The position numbers and the translations under genes are program-made. Of a DNA stretch of 64,000 nt, positions 8,397 through 14,887 are shown in pieces (position 1 is the first letter of the stretch; every line of letters begins with the position of its first letter). Below the pieces are notes generated by a model, which saw only the letters and a list, made by a program, of their open reading frames with translations, searched no databases and had not been told where the DNA came from. The DNA lies in the NCBI RefSeq assembly GCF_937980635.1, contig NZ_CALJPG010000023.1:1-64000 (forward strand), read 5' to 3'. This DNA is from an uncultured Campylobacter sp. (lineage in GTDB: Bacteria; Campylobacterota; Campylobacteria; Campylobacterales; Campylobacteraceae).

Positions 8397-9904
8397 TGTC
8401 CTTGCGAGCTTTTTAGTACTCGCGCGAGTAGCCTATCGCCTGCGAATTCCGTGATTTCGCACTCGTATAGACCGCCTACTTTTAGATTTTGCACGTAGCT
8501 TTCGTTGATTAAAATTTCGCCGTCGATGTCCTTGTCCCATGCAAGAGGCTTAGCGCCGTAAAAAAACTCGCCCTCGCTGCTGGCGCCTTCGATTATTAGG
8601 GGCATCTTTTTGCCTACGAGCGCGCGCATGCTATTATCTATCGCCTCGCGCGTGATTTTTTCGATTTTATTTAGGCGGCGGCTAATTGTCCGCGCAGGGA
8701 TCTGCGGCATCGTAAAGCTCGCCGTATCCTCCTCCTTGCTGTAAGCAAAAGCCGAAATTCTATCAAATTTAAACTCCTGCAAAAAGTCGCAAAGCTCGTC
8801 AAATTCGGCTTCACCCTCGCCAGGGTGCCCCACTATGACGCCCGTGCGGAGGAACGAGTTTGGCGCTGCACGCATTAAGCTTAAAAGCTCTTTGATCCGC
8901 GCCGCGCCTGCGCCGCGCTTCATCAGGCTTAGCATTTTGTCGTTTATGTGTTGGATCGGCATGTCGAAGTAGTTTGCGAAAACGGGTGAGTCCACGATCG
9001 CGCGGATGAGCCGCTCGTCGGTGCTGGTGGGGTAAAGATACAGCACGCGCGCGACCTTGACGCCCTTTATTTTTTCGACGCGTTTTATCAGTGTGACAAG
9101 ATCTATGTCCTGCTCGTGGGCTCTTTCGTCGTCCGCACTCTCGCCGCCAGAGCCCTTATCGCAGACGAGTCTACTTTGAGTGGAAATTCTATCTGCCGCG
9201 CCGCCGCTTGAGCCATCGGAATTCTGCCCGTCGCGAAAGAATGCGGAATTTAACTTATCGCGAGAGCCTTTAAAATTTGATCCGCCGTTTTTGCCGCGCC
9301 TTAGATCGCGGCCGTAGCTGCTGGAATCCTGCGCGATAAAGCTGAAATCGTAAAATCCGCGCGCTACCAAGCCGCGCACCTCCGCTTCGATGTCGTCTAT
9401 ACTGCGGCTTTTTAGGCGGCCTTTGAAGCTCGGAATGGCGCAGAAAGAGCATTTTTGATTACAGCCTTCCGAAATTTTAACGTAAGCGTGGTAGTTTGAG
9501 CCCGTTATCACGCGTGAAGAGGTAAGCGCGGGACTTTGCAGATAGGTTTGCGGGCTAAATAAATTCTGCTTTTTTAAAATCATCTCATCGATTTTATCGT
9601 AGTCGCCGACGCCGCTAAAAATATCGACCTCGGGCAGTTCGCGCATAAGCTCGTCCTTGTAGCGCTGCATAAGGCAGCCCGTGACGATCAGCAGCGCGCC
9701 GCTTTTTTTCTGCTCGCTAAGTTTCAAAATCGTGCGGATACTCTCCTGCTTGGCGCTTGCGATGAAGCCGCAGGTATTTACGATCATCACGTCTGCACTC
9801 GCAGGCTCATCCGTGAGCTCATAGTTTTGCAAGCGCCCAAGCATGATCTCGCTATCAACTAAATTCTTATTACAGCCCAGCGAGACGAGATGGAGTTTTG
9901 CCAT
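8393..9904 (-). CDS. rimO: Ribosomal protein uS12 methylthiotransferase RimO, with internal insert
   Basis: RimO adds a methylthio group to an aspartate of ribosomal protein S12. Seen: N-terminal cluster motifs SLGCNKNLVDSE and NTCGFIASAKQES, the radical SAM triad Cys148-x3-Cys152-x2-Cys155 (GCNQKCSFC), and a TRAM-like end. At 503 residues it is about 60 longer than usual. The excess is one low-complexity, Ser/Gly/Asp-rich stretch at residues 202-266, directly after SSYGRDL where other RimO proteins have a short loop before the IDLVTLIKRV helix. The frame is intact, so the insert is probably tolerated in a surface loop. It starts one base after the panC stop and overlaps tilS. Confidence 0.95.
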   Translation of the reverse strand: MAKLHLVSLGCNKNLVDSEIMLGRLQNYELTDEPASADVMIVNTCGFIASAKQESIRTILKLSEQKKSGALLIVTGCLMQRYKDELMRELPEVDIFSGVGDYDKIDEMILKKQNLFSPQTYLQSPALTSSRVITGSNYHAYVKISEGCNQKCSFCAIPSFKGRLKSRSIDDIEAEVRGLVARGFYDFSFIAQDSSSYGRDLRRGKNGGSNFKGSRDKLNSAFFRDGQNSDGSSGGAADRISTQSRLVCDKGSGGESADDERAHEQDIDLVTLIKRVEKIKGVKVARVLYLYPTSTDERLIRAIVDSPVFANYFDMPIQHINDKMLSLMKRGAGAARIKELLSLMRAAPNSFLRTGVIVGHPGEGEAEFDELCDFLQEFKFDRISAFAYSKEEDTASFTMPQIPARTISRRLNKIEKITREAIDNSMRALVGKKMPLIIEGASSEGEFFYGAKPLAWDKDIDGEILINESYVQNLKVGGLYECEITEFAGDRLLARVLKSSQGQ

Positions 9905-9905
9905 T

Positions 9906-10727
9906 TTACAGCCAGATATTATCGATCAGGCGGGTTGTGCCGACCTTTGCGGCAAGCAGGATTATCGTATCGCCTTGCTTGATCTGCGAAATTTCATTAA
10001 ATTTATAATCTACGAACGCTATGTAATCAACCGCCAGCGGCTCAAGCACGCTAAGCATCTTTTCGCGGATGATATTTAGGCTGATCTCGCCTTTTTTAAT
10101 AAGCGAGCTGGCGTTTAGCAAGGAGCGCGAAAGCTTAAGCGCCATAAGCTTTCCCTCCTCATCCAAATAGGCGTTGCGCGAGCTAAGCGCGAGCCCATCG
10201 CTCTCGCGCACGATTTCACAAGGGATGATATTTATAGGCATAAAAAAGCTCTTTACCATCTTCTGCACGATGAAAAGCTGCTGGGTGTCCTTTTTGCCCA
10301 TATAAACGTTGCTAGGACGAGTTAGATTAAAAAGCTTATTTAATACCTTAAGCACGCCGTCGAAGTGCCCAGGGCGCGTTTTGCCTTCTAAAATTTCACT
10401 TATCGGCTTAGGTGCTATTATCGCTGGCTCCTCCGTGCCGTAAATTTCATCCGTGCTTGGGATAAAAAGCGCGTTCACATCGAGGCTTTCGCAAATTTTA
10501 ATATCGCCCGCTTCGTTTTTTGGGTAGCTGTTTAGATCCTCGCCGGGCAAAAACTGCGCCGGATTGAGGAATGCGGAGACGATTACGATGTCGTTTTCGT
10601 TCCGCGCTCTTTTTATGAGGCTCGCATGCCCTGCGTGCAAAGCCCCCATCGTAGGTACGAAGCCCACGCTGCCGCTTGCTGATGCTCTGAAGCTTTTTAG
10701 CTCCTCTATGCTTCTAATAATTTGCAT
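9906..10727 (-). CDS. panC: Pantothenate synthetase PanC
   Basis: A 273-residue pantoate-beta-alanine ligase that makes pantothenate, the precursor of coenzyme A, from pantoate, beta-alanine and ATP. Motifs: VPTMGALHAGHASLI (HIGH-like nucleotide site), LNPAQFLPGEDLNSYP, the RPGHFDGV loop and YMGKKDTQQL, then SSRNAYL. First gene of the panC-rimO-tilS-phosphoesterase operon; AGAGAG precedes the ATG and a minus-strand TATAAT lies 38 bases upstream. No panB or panD is next to it. Confidence 0.96.
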   Translation of the reverse strand: MQIIRSIEELKSFRASASGSVGFVPTMGALHAGHASLIKRARNENDIVIVSAFLNPAQFLPGEDLNSYPKNEAGDIKICESLDVNALFIPSTDEIYGTEEPAIIAPKPISEILEGKTRPGHFDGVLKVLNKLFNLTRPSNVYMGKKDTQQLFIVQKMVKSFFMPINIIPCEIVRESDGLALSSRNAYLDEEGKLMALKLSRSLLNASSLIKKGEISLNIIREKMLSVLEPLAVDYIAFVDYKFNEISQIKQGDTIILLAAKVGTTRLIDNIWL

Positions 10728-10764
10728 TGTTCTCTCTTTTCAATATAAAATATTAAGGCTGGCA

Positions 10765-10770
10765 ATTATA
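10765..10770 (-). promoter_or_regulatory. -10 box for the panC operon
   Basis: A minus-strand TATAAT 38 bases upstream of the panC ATG, the likely promoter of all four overlapping genes down to 6742. Confidence 0.5.
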
Positions 10771-10892
10771 TCAAAAAATATTAAAGGTATAAATTAAGCG
10801 CGAAAGGGCGGTCTATTTAGCGAGCGTTAATCAATGAGTACTAAAATCTATCACGAGCTTTAGCTTTAAAATAAACTTGAAAAGGAGCGAAA

Positions 10893-11192
10893 ATGGCTAC
10901 TCAAGAGATAAATTTAGAGTCTTTGAAAAAGGATATAGACTCTTTGAAAGCGGATTTTAAGGAGATTATGAAGTCCATCAAAAACATAGGCGCAGAGCGT
11001 GCGGAGTCTGCTAAAGATAAAATTCTAGATCAGCTAAATAGCAATGAGATCAAAAAATATATAGATGATCTAAGGCTCAAAGGCAAAGATGGCATAGAAA
11101 GCGTAAATGACACGATAAAACAAGATCCGATAAAAAGCATCGCTATCGCTGCGGGCGTCGGATTTTTGCTCGCTTGGCTGCTTAAAAAATAA
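10893..11192 (+). CDS. YqjD/ElaB-like (DUF883) membrane-anchored protein
   Basis: A 99-residue protein with a long charged amphipathic helix (residues 5-75, rich in Lys, Asp and Glu). It ends in KQDPIKSIAIAAGVGFLLAWLLKK, the signature of the DUF883/YqjD/ElaB family: a C-terminal GxGxxxGxLL-type anchor. E. coli relatives are tail-anchored inner-membrane proteins that associate with ribosomes in stationary phase. First of a three-gene set with overlapping ends; AAAGGAGCG precedes the ATG. Confidence 0.85.
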   Translation: MATQEINLESLKKDIDSLKADFKEIMKSIKNIGAERAESAKDKILDQLNSNEIKKYIDDLRLKGKDGIESVNDTIKQDPIKSIAIAAGVGFLLAWLLKK

Positions 11193-11461
11193 TGGCTGGC
11201 ATATCTGAATTTATAGTTTCGGTAGTAGAGCTCGTAGACGCTCAAGCTAGTGATATTAGGCGTTCTTTTTTAAAGAGCGCCAATTCGGTTTTATTAAATA
11301 TAATTACGGGCGTAATTTGCATTATAGGCTTAGTTTTCTTTTTGCTAGGGCTGTATGTGCTTCTTGAAAAAACTATCGGAGAAATTTGGGCGTATTTTGC
11401 CTGCTCTGCTGTAGCTTTTTTATCTTCAATTATCGTATACAAGGTATTCCGTGCAAAGTGA
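11192..11461 (+). CDS. YqjE-like small membrane protein
   Basis: An 89-residue protein with two membrane segments (about residues 30-55 and 62-85) and an amphipathic N-terminus (EFIVSVVELVDAQASDIRRSF). This is the layout of the YqjE/putative holin-superfamily partner that follows YqjD in enterobacteria. Its ATG overlaps the TAA of the YqjD-like gene by one base, so the pair is translated together. Confidence 0.72.
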   Translation: MAGISEFIVSVVELVDAQASDIRRSFLKSANSVLLNIITGVICIIGLVFFLLGLYVLLEKTIGEIWAYFACSAVAFLSSIIVYKVFRAK

Positions 11462-11687
11462 TATAACAAAAGAAAAGCTAAGAGTAGTGGTGTCTATGCT
11501 TGAAGACAAAAAAGCCGATTGTAAAAAGTTAAAGCTAGAAGAAGCAAAGCTAAAACTGCTATTGAACGACCCTTTGCCCGATCTCTCGACGGAGCTTAAA
11601 CTGATTAATCACGGTAATATTAAGCAGGTTTTGATATCCATAATAGATAAATGCTTAATAATGCCCGCCTTAAATAAAATTTTATAA
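11451..11687 (+). CDS. YqjK-like small protein
   Basis: A 78-residue protein starting at GTG, overlapping the YqjE-like gene by 11 bases. The N-terminal half is a Lys/Glu-rich helix (KLRVVVSMLEDKKADCKKLKLEEAKLKLLL). No membrane segment is clear. Its position after YqjD- and YqjE-like genes suggests it is the counterpart of YqjK; similarity in sequence is too low to be sure. Confidence 0.6.
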   Translation: MQSDITKEKLRVVVSMLEDKKADCKKLKLEEAKLKLLLNDPLPDLSTELKLINHGNIKQVLISIIDKCLIMPALNKIL

Positions 11688-11709
11688 ACAACCTTAATCC
11701 AAAATATGT

Positions 11710-11715
11710 TATAAT
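11710..11715 (+). promoter_or_regulatory. -10 box for prfB
   Basis: TATAAT 31 bases before the TTG start of prfB, in the 58-base gap after the YqjK-like gene. Confidence 0.5.
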
Positions 11716-11745
11716 CACGCCAAAAGCATAAAAAGGTCTTAAATT

Positions 11746-12843
11746 TTGGATAATTACGAATACACGGAACTTTTAAAAACCCTAAATACTAAAGTCGAAA
11801 ATATTGCAGGCGTCGTAAAACCGGAGAACATTAAAGCGCGCCTAAAAGAGATCGAGGAGCTTGAAAACGATCAAAATCTCTGGCAGGACGTCGCAAAAGC
11901 AGGCGCTATCGGCAAGGAAAAAACTAAAATTTCAAATATCTTAAATAAATTTCTAAACGCTAAAAACGCCGTAGACGACGCGAAGGGCTTATATGAGCTG
12001 GCAAACTCGGAAAACGATGAGGAGACGATAAACTCGCTTTTTGCTGAGGCGGACGAGCTAGAGGACAAGATCATAAATTTAGAAATTTCTATGATGCTTA
12101 GCGGCGAAAACGACGATAAAAACGCTATCGTCAGCATTCATCCGGGCGCGGGCGGTACGGAGAGCAACGACTGGGCGAGTATGCTATACCGCATGTATCT
12201 GCGCTTTTGCGAGCGAGAGGGCTTTAAGATCGAGGTTTTAGACTTTCAAGAGGGCGAGGAAGCGGGTCTTAAGGACGTTAGCTTCATCGTGCGCGGCGAG
12301 AACGCCTACGGATATCTGAAAGCCGAAAACGGTATCCATCGCCTGGTGCGCGTAAGCCCATTCGATAGTGCAGGGCGCAGACACACGAGCTTTTCAAGCG
12401 TGATGGTAAGCCCCGAGCTAAATGATGATATCGAGATAAATATCGAAGAGAAGGATATCCGCATCGATGTGTTTCGCGCAAGCGGCGCAGGCGGGCAGCA
12501 TATCAATAAAACCGAAAGTGCCGTGCGCATCACGCACATCCCGACGGGCATCGTAGTAAACTGCCAAAACGACAGAAGCCAACACAAAAACAAAGAAACG
12601 GCGATGAAGGTGCTAAAGTCGCGCCTTTACGAGCTTGAGCTGATGAAACAGCGCGAAAAGGACGAGAACACGCCTAAAAGCGAGATTGGCTGGGGGCACC
12701 AGATCCGCTCCTACGTACTTTTCCCGTATCAACAGGTTAAGGATAACCGCAGCGGCGAGGCGTATAGCCAAACCGATGCGATTTTAGACGGCGATATAAA
12801 AAGCATAATCGAAGGCGTTTTGATTTCACAAGCGAACAGATAA
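11746..12843 (+). CDS. prfB: Peptide chain release factor 2
   Basis: A 365-residue RF2 that releases peptides at UGA and UAA. Seen: the coiled N-terminal domain, the GGQ motif in RASGAGGQHINKTES, and the RF2-type recognition region around HRLVRVSPFDSAGRRHTSF, with an SPF-type anticodon loop. The start is TTG (DNYEYTEL follows). The reading frame is continuous: there is no in-frame UGA with a +1 programmed frameshift near codon 26, so RF2 is not autoregulated as in E. coli. This agrees with other campylobacters as I remember them. Confidence 0.96.
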   Translation: MDNYEYTELLKTLNTKVENIAGVVKPENIKARLKEIEELENDQNLWQDVAKAGAIGKEKTKISNILNKFLNAKNAVDDAKGLYELANSENDEETINSLFAEADELEDKIINLEISMMLSGENDDKNAIVSIHPGAGGTESNDWASMLYRMYLRFCEREGFKIEVLDFQEGEEAGLKDVSFIVRGENAYGYLKAENGIHRLVRVSPFDSAGRRHTSFSSVMVSPELNDDIEINIEEKDIRIDVFRASGAGGQHINKTESAVRITHIPTGIVVNCQNDRSQHKNKETAMKVLKSRLYELELMKQREKDENTPKSEIGWGHQIRSYVLFPYQQVKDNRSGEAYSQTDAILDGDIKSIIEGVLISQANR

Positions 12844-12864
12844 ATTTTTTTCGAAAGGATGAGA

Positions 12865-13200
12865 ATGAGTGAAGATGGAATTTTGCTAGCGCTAGGATAT
12901 AGCGTAAACGACGCGACGGTCGCACAGCTGCGAGGAATTTTATCGAAGTGCGATTTTGAGGATAACGAGCTTGATCGCATCGTGGGGCTGAACGATAAGC
13001 TTAAAATTTACGGTGCGCACGTGGCGATGTCGAATTCAAACCCGTATTTTAAGATCAAAAACGATGCTACAAATGAGGAGCGCAAGACCGCTGCGGAGCA
13101 GATTATCCGCTCTTGGTCGGAAAAATTTAAGCTCAAGCTGCAAAAGGTCGCGGGCAAAGAGACCTATTACGTTTTGGGTCGCCAAATTTCAAAAAATTAA
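12865..13200 (+). CDS. Conserved hypothetical protein (111 aa)
   Basis: A small soluble protein of unknown role. Start chosen at the second ATG (MSEDGILLALGYSVNDATV) because AAAGGA lies 8-13 bases upstream; an ATG two codons earlier overlaps that ribosome site. It shows a helix-rich first half (QLRGILSKCDFEDNELDRIVGLNDKL) and a basic second half (SWSEKFKLKLQKVAGKETYYVLGR). It sits 21 bases after prfB and 10 bases before the next gene, so probably in the prfB operon. Confidence 0.7.
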   Translation: MSEDGILLALGYSVNDATVAQLRGILSKCDFEDNELDRIVGLNDKLKIYGAHVAMSNSNPYFKIKNDATNEERKTAAEQIIRSWSEKFKLKLQKVAGKETYYVLGRQISKN

Positions 13201-13210
13201 GGAGCAAAAT

Positions 13211-13648
13211 ATGAAAAAAATTCTAGCTTTGATCGCCGCCGGAGTATTTTTGGCAGGCTGCGTTAGCAATGCGCCAAAGAGCGCAGTCGATGCGCCAAAG
13301 AGCGGCAAATATTCTTTCGCCGACGTTCAAGACGGTATCCGTGCGATGAACCTACAAGGCAGCGTCGTGCAAAGCGATGCATGCAAAAACGGCAATGGCG
13401 CAATGTGTCTAAATTTTGCGGATTCTATGTATTCCAAGCACGACTATGCTTCCGCTGCTAACGCCTACAACGCTGCGTGCACGCTCTCTCAAAACTTCCC
13501 TGCTTGCCAGAAGCTCGCAGCGATGTTTGAAAAAGGTGAGGGTGTGGAGCAAAACAAATTTAACGCCATTGATCTATACCGCATCTCGTGCTATTACGGC
13601 TACAAGGACGCGTGCGCAAATATGCGCCGTTTAGGATATAATGGCTAA
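13211..13648 (+). CDS. Sel1-like repeat lipoprotein
   Basis: A 145-residue lipoprotein. The start at 13211 is fixed by GGAGCAAAAT and by the signal MKKILALIAAGVFLAGCVSN with lipobox LAGC. The mature part has paired cysteines spaced as in Hcp/Sel1 repeats: DACKNGNGAMCLNFADSMY, then AACTLSQNFPACQKLAAMFEKGEGVEQN, then SCYYGYKDACANMRRLGYNG. Each helix pair is probably closed by a disulfide, as in Helicobacter cysteine-rich proteins. The role is unknown. The longer frame from 13013 overlaps the preceding gene and is not used. Confidence 0.85.
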   Translation: MKKILALIAAGVFLAGCVSNAPKSAVDAPKSGKYSFADVQDGIRAMNLQGSVVQSDACKNGNGAMCLNFADSMYSKHDYASAANAYNAACTLSQNFPACQKLAAMFEKGEGVEQNKFNAIDLYRISCYYGYKDACANMRRLGYNG

Positions 13649-13710
13649 GGCTTTGGTATTTAAATTTTAAAATTCTATTTTAGATTTACTCGCTACCAAT
13701 GAGCTGCTTT

Positions 13711-13746
13711 CAAATTCCATTCCGCCGTATCGCGGGATGGAATTTG
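13711..13746. terminator. Long hairpin between convergent genes
   Basis: CAAATTCCATTCCGC and its complement CGGGATGGAATTTG form a stem of about 15 pairs with one G-T wobble and a loop of about 5 bases. It lies between the lipoprotein and the convergent repeat-headed membrane gene. No strong T run follows on either side, so it may be a weak bidirectional terminator. Confidence 0.5.
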
Positions 13747-13824
13747 TTGCATGAAATTCTGTTATCTAGCCGCAATAGCTAAAATTTTCCTTGCCTTCTC
13801 AATTTCCTTCCATAACATACGCCT

Positions 13825-14865
13825 TTAAAATTTAAATTTTCTAAATTCTATTTTTTCGTTAAAAATTGACATCGTGCGAGCTAGATTGCTTATATCTTTT
13901 TGCATCGTCTGCATAAAATAATCTCTCAGCTGCAGATACTCCTCTTTATTTGCCATCAAGATATTTAGTATCTCGACCTCAGCGTTTTCCTTATAAAGCA
14001 CGAGCTGATCGTGAAGACCGAAAAAGCTAAGACTGCCGTTAAGTAGATGCATATAGGCTTTGGTAGTTAAAATGGAAAAGCAAAAAGTAAAAATTATCGC
14101 CACGCCATTGATCGGCTCTCCCGTCGTATAGCAGCCGAGCAAAAACCAAAGAACAAGAAAGGCCTTTATATAAATAGGTATTTTTTGTTTCCAGCTCCAT
14201 CTCCAATCAAAGCTTAAAGCCATAGCGCCGATTGTATTTATCTCGAACGTTTTACGAATCTTATTTTTATTGTAATATAAAATTTTATCGTTATAAAACA
14301 CGAAGTACGCGCCGTCTCTATTCATAAAATTTGTTACGAATATTACCAAGACCAAAGGAAGGAGGCGAAACATTTTAATGTTTATGGGATTTACGATAGT
14401 GGCAAATGCAAGCGCTACTAACAAGCCTACCATAGTAGGAACTATAGAATATTTCATATAGTCATAATAAGTATGATCTTTTATGATTAACGGATTTTTG
14501 TCGTAATCTCTGGCTTTGGAATTTTGCTGTAAAGAGCCGCTATCATCCGAGATAAAATTTTGCGGCTCTGCATTGTTTTCAAAGGCAGAATTCTGAGCCG
14601 CTTCGGTTTCTAAATTTAAAGCGTCAGTAGCGAAATTCGGTGCTTTGGAATTCAGAGATTCGAAATTCGGAGGTTCAGAATTCAGGGATTCAGAATTTAA
14701 AACTTCAGAATTCGAAACTTCAAAATTTGAGACTTCGGAATTTTTGGTTTCAAAATTCGAGGCTTTAGAATTTTCGCCGTTAAAATTTTGTTCCAAGCCC
14801 CGCTTTGGCTCCTGATGTCGCTTTTGTAGTAGCTTTCTTAATTCATCTAGCCTGCTTTGATCCAT
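13825..14865 (-). CDS. Repeat-headed membrane protein, copy A
   Basis: A 346-residue protein of unknown function. Residues 1-30 (MDQSRLDELRKLLQKRHQEP...) are a charged helix. Residues 32-81 are ten units of a pentapeptide N-(S/F)-(E/K)-x-x, encoded by 15-base repeats rich in GAATTC. Residues 82-124 form a conserved linker ending KARDYDKNP. Two hydrophobic helices (about 140-175) follow, then a beta-rich cytoplasmic part resembling bacterial PH-like domains (FVFYNDKILYYNKNKIRKTFEI), two more helices, and a C-terminal NKEEYLQLRDYFMQTMQKDI. The first 30 residues and the linker are nearly identical to the gene at 24681, while the membrane part differs. Confidence 0.8.
   Translation of the reverse strand: MDQSRLDELRKLLQKRHQEPKRGLEQNFNGENSKASNFETKNSEVSNFEVSNSEVLNSESLNSEPPNFESLNSKAPNFATDALNLETEAAQNSAFENNAEPQNFISDDSGSLQQNSKARDYDKNPLIIKDHTYYDYMKYSIVPTMVGLLVALAFATIVNPINIKMFRLLPLVLVIFVTNFMNRDGAYFVFYNDKILYYNKNKIRKTFEINTIGAMALSFDWRWSWKQKIPIYIKAFLVLWFLLGCYTTGEPINGVAIIFTFCFSILTTKAYMHLLNGSLSFFGLHDQLVLYKENAEVEILNILMANKEEYLQLRDYFMQTMQKDISNLARTMSIFNEKIEFRKFKF
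14623..14772 (-). repeat. 15-base coding repeats (ten N-S/F-E-x-x units)
   Basis: Ten consecutive pentapeptides beginning with Asn, encoded by degenerate 15-base units centred on GAATTC, GAATTT or AAATTC. The matching gene at 24681 has twelve units. Confidence 0.85.
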
Positions 14866-14887
14866 TCTTGCCCCCGATAAGGCGCTT

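Noticed and set aside
11746..11840. Programmed +1 frameshift in prfB
   Set aside because: The frame is continuous from TTG and has no in-frame TGA near codon 26.
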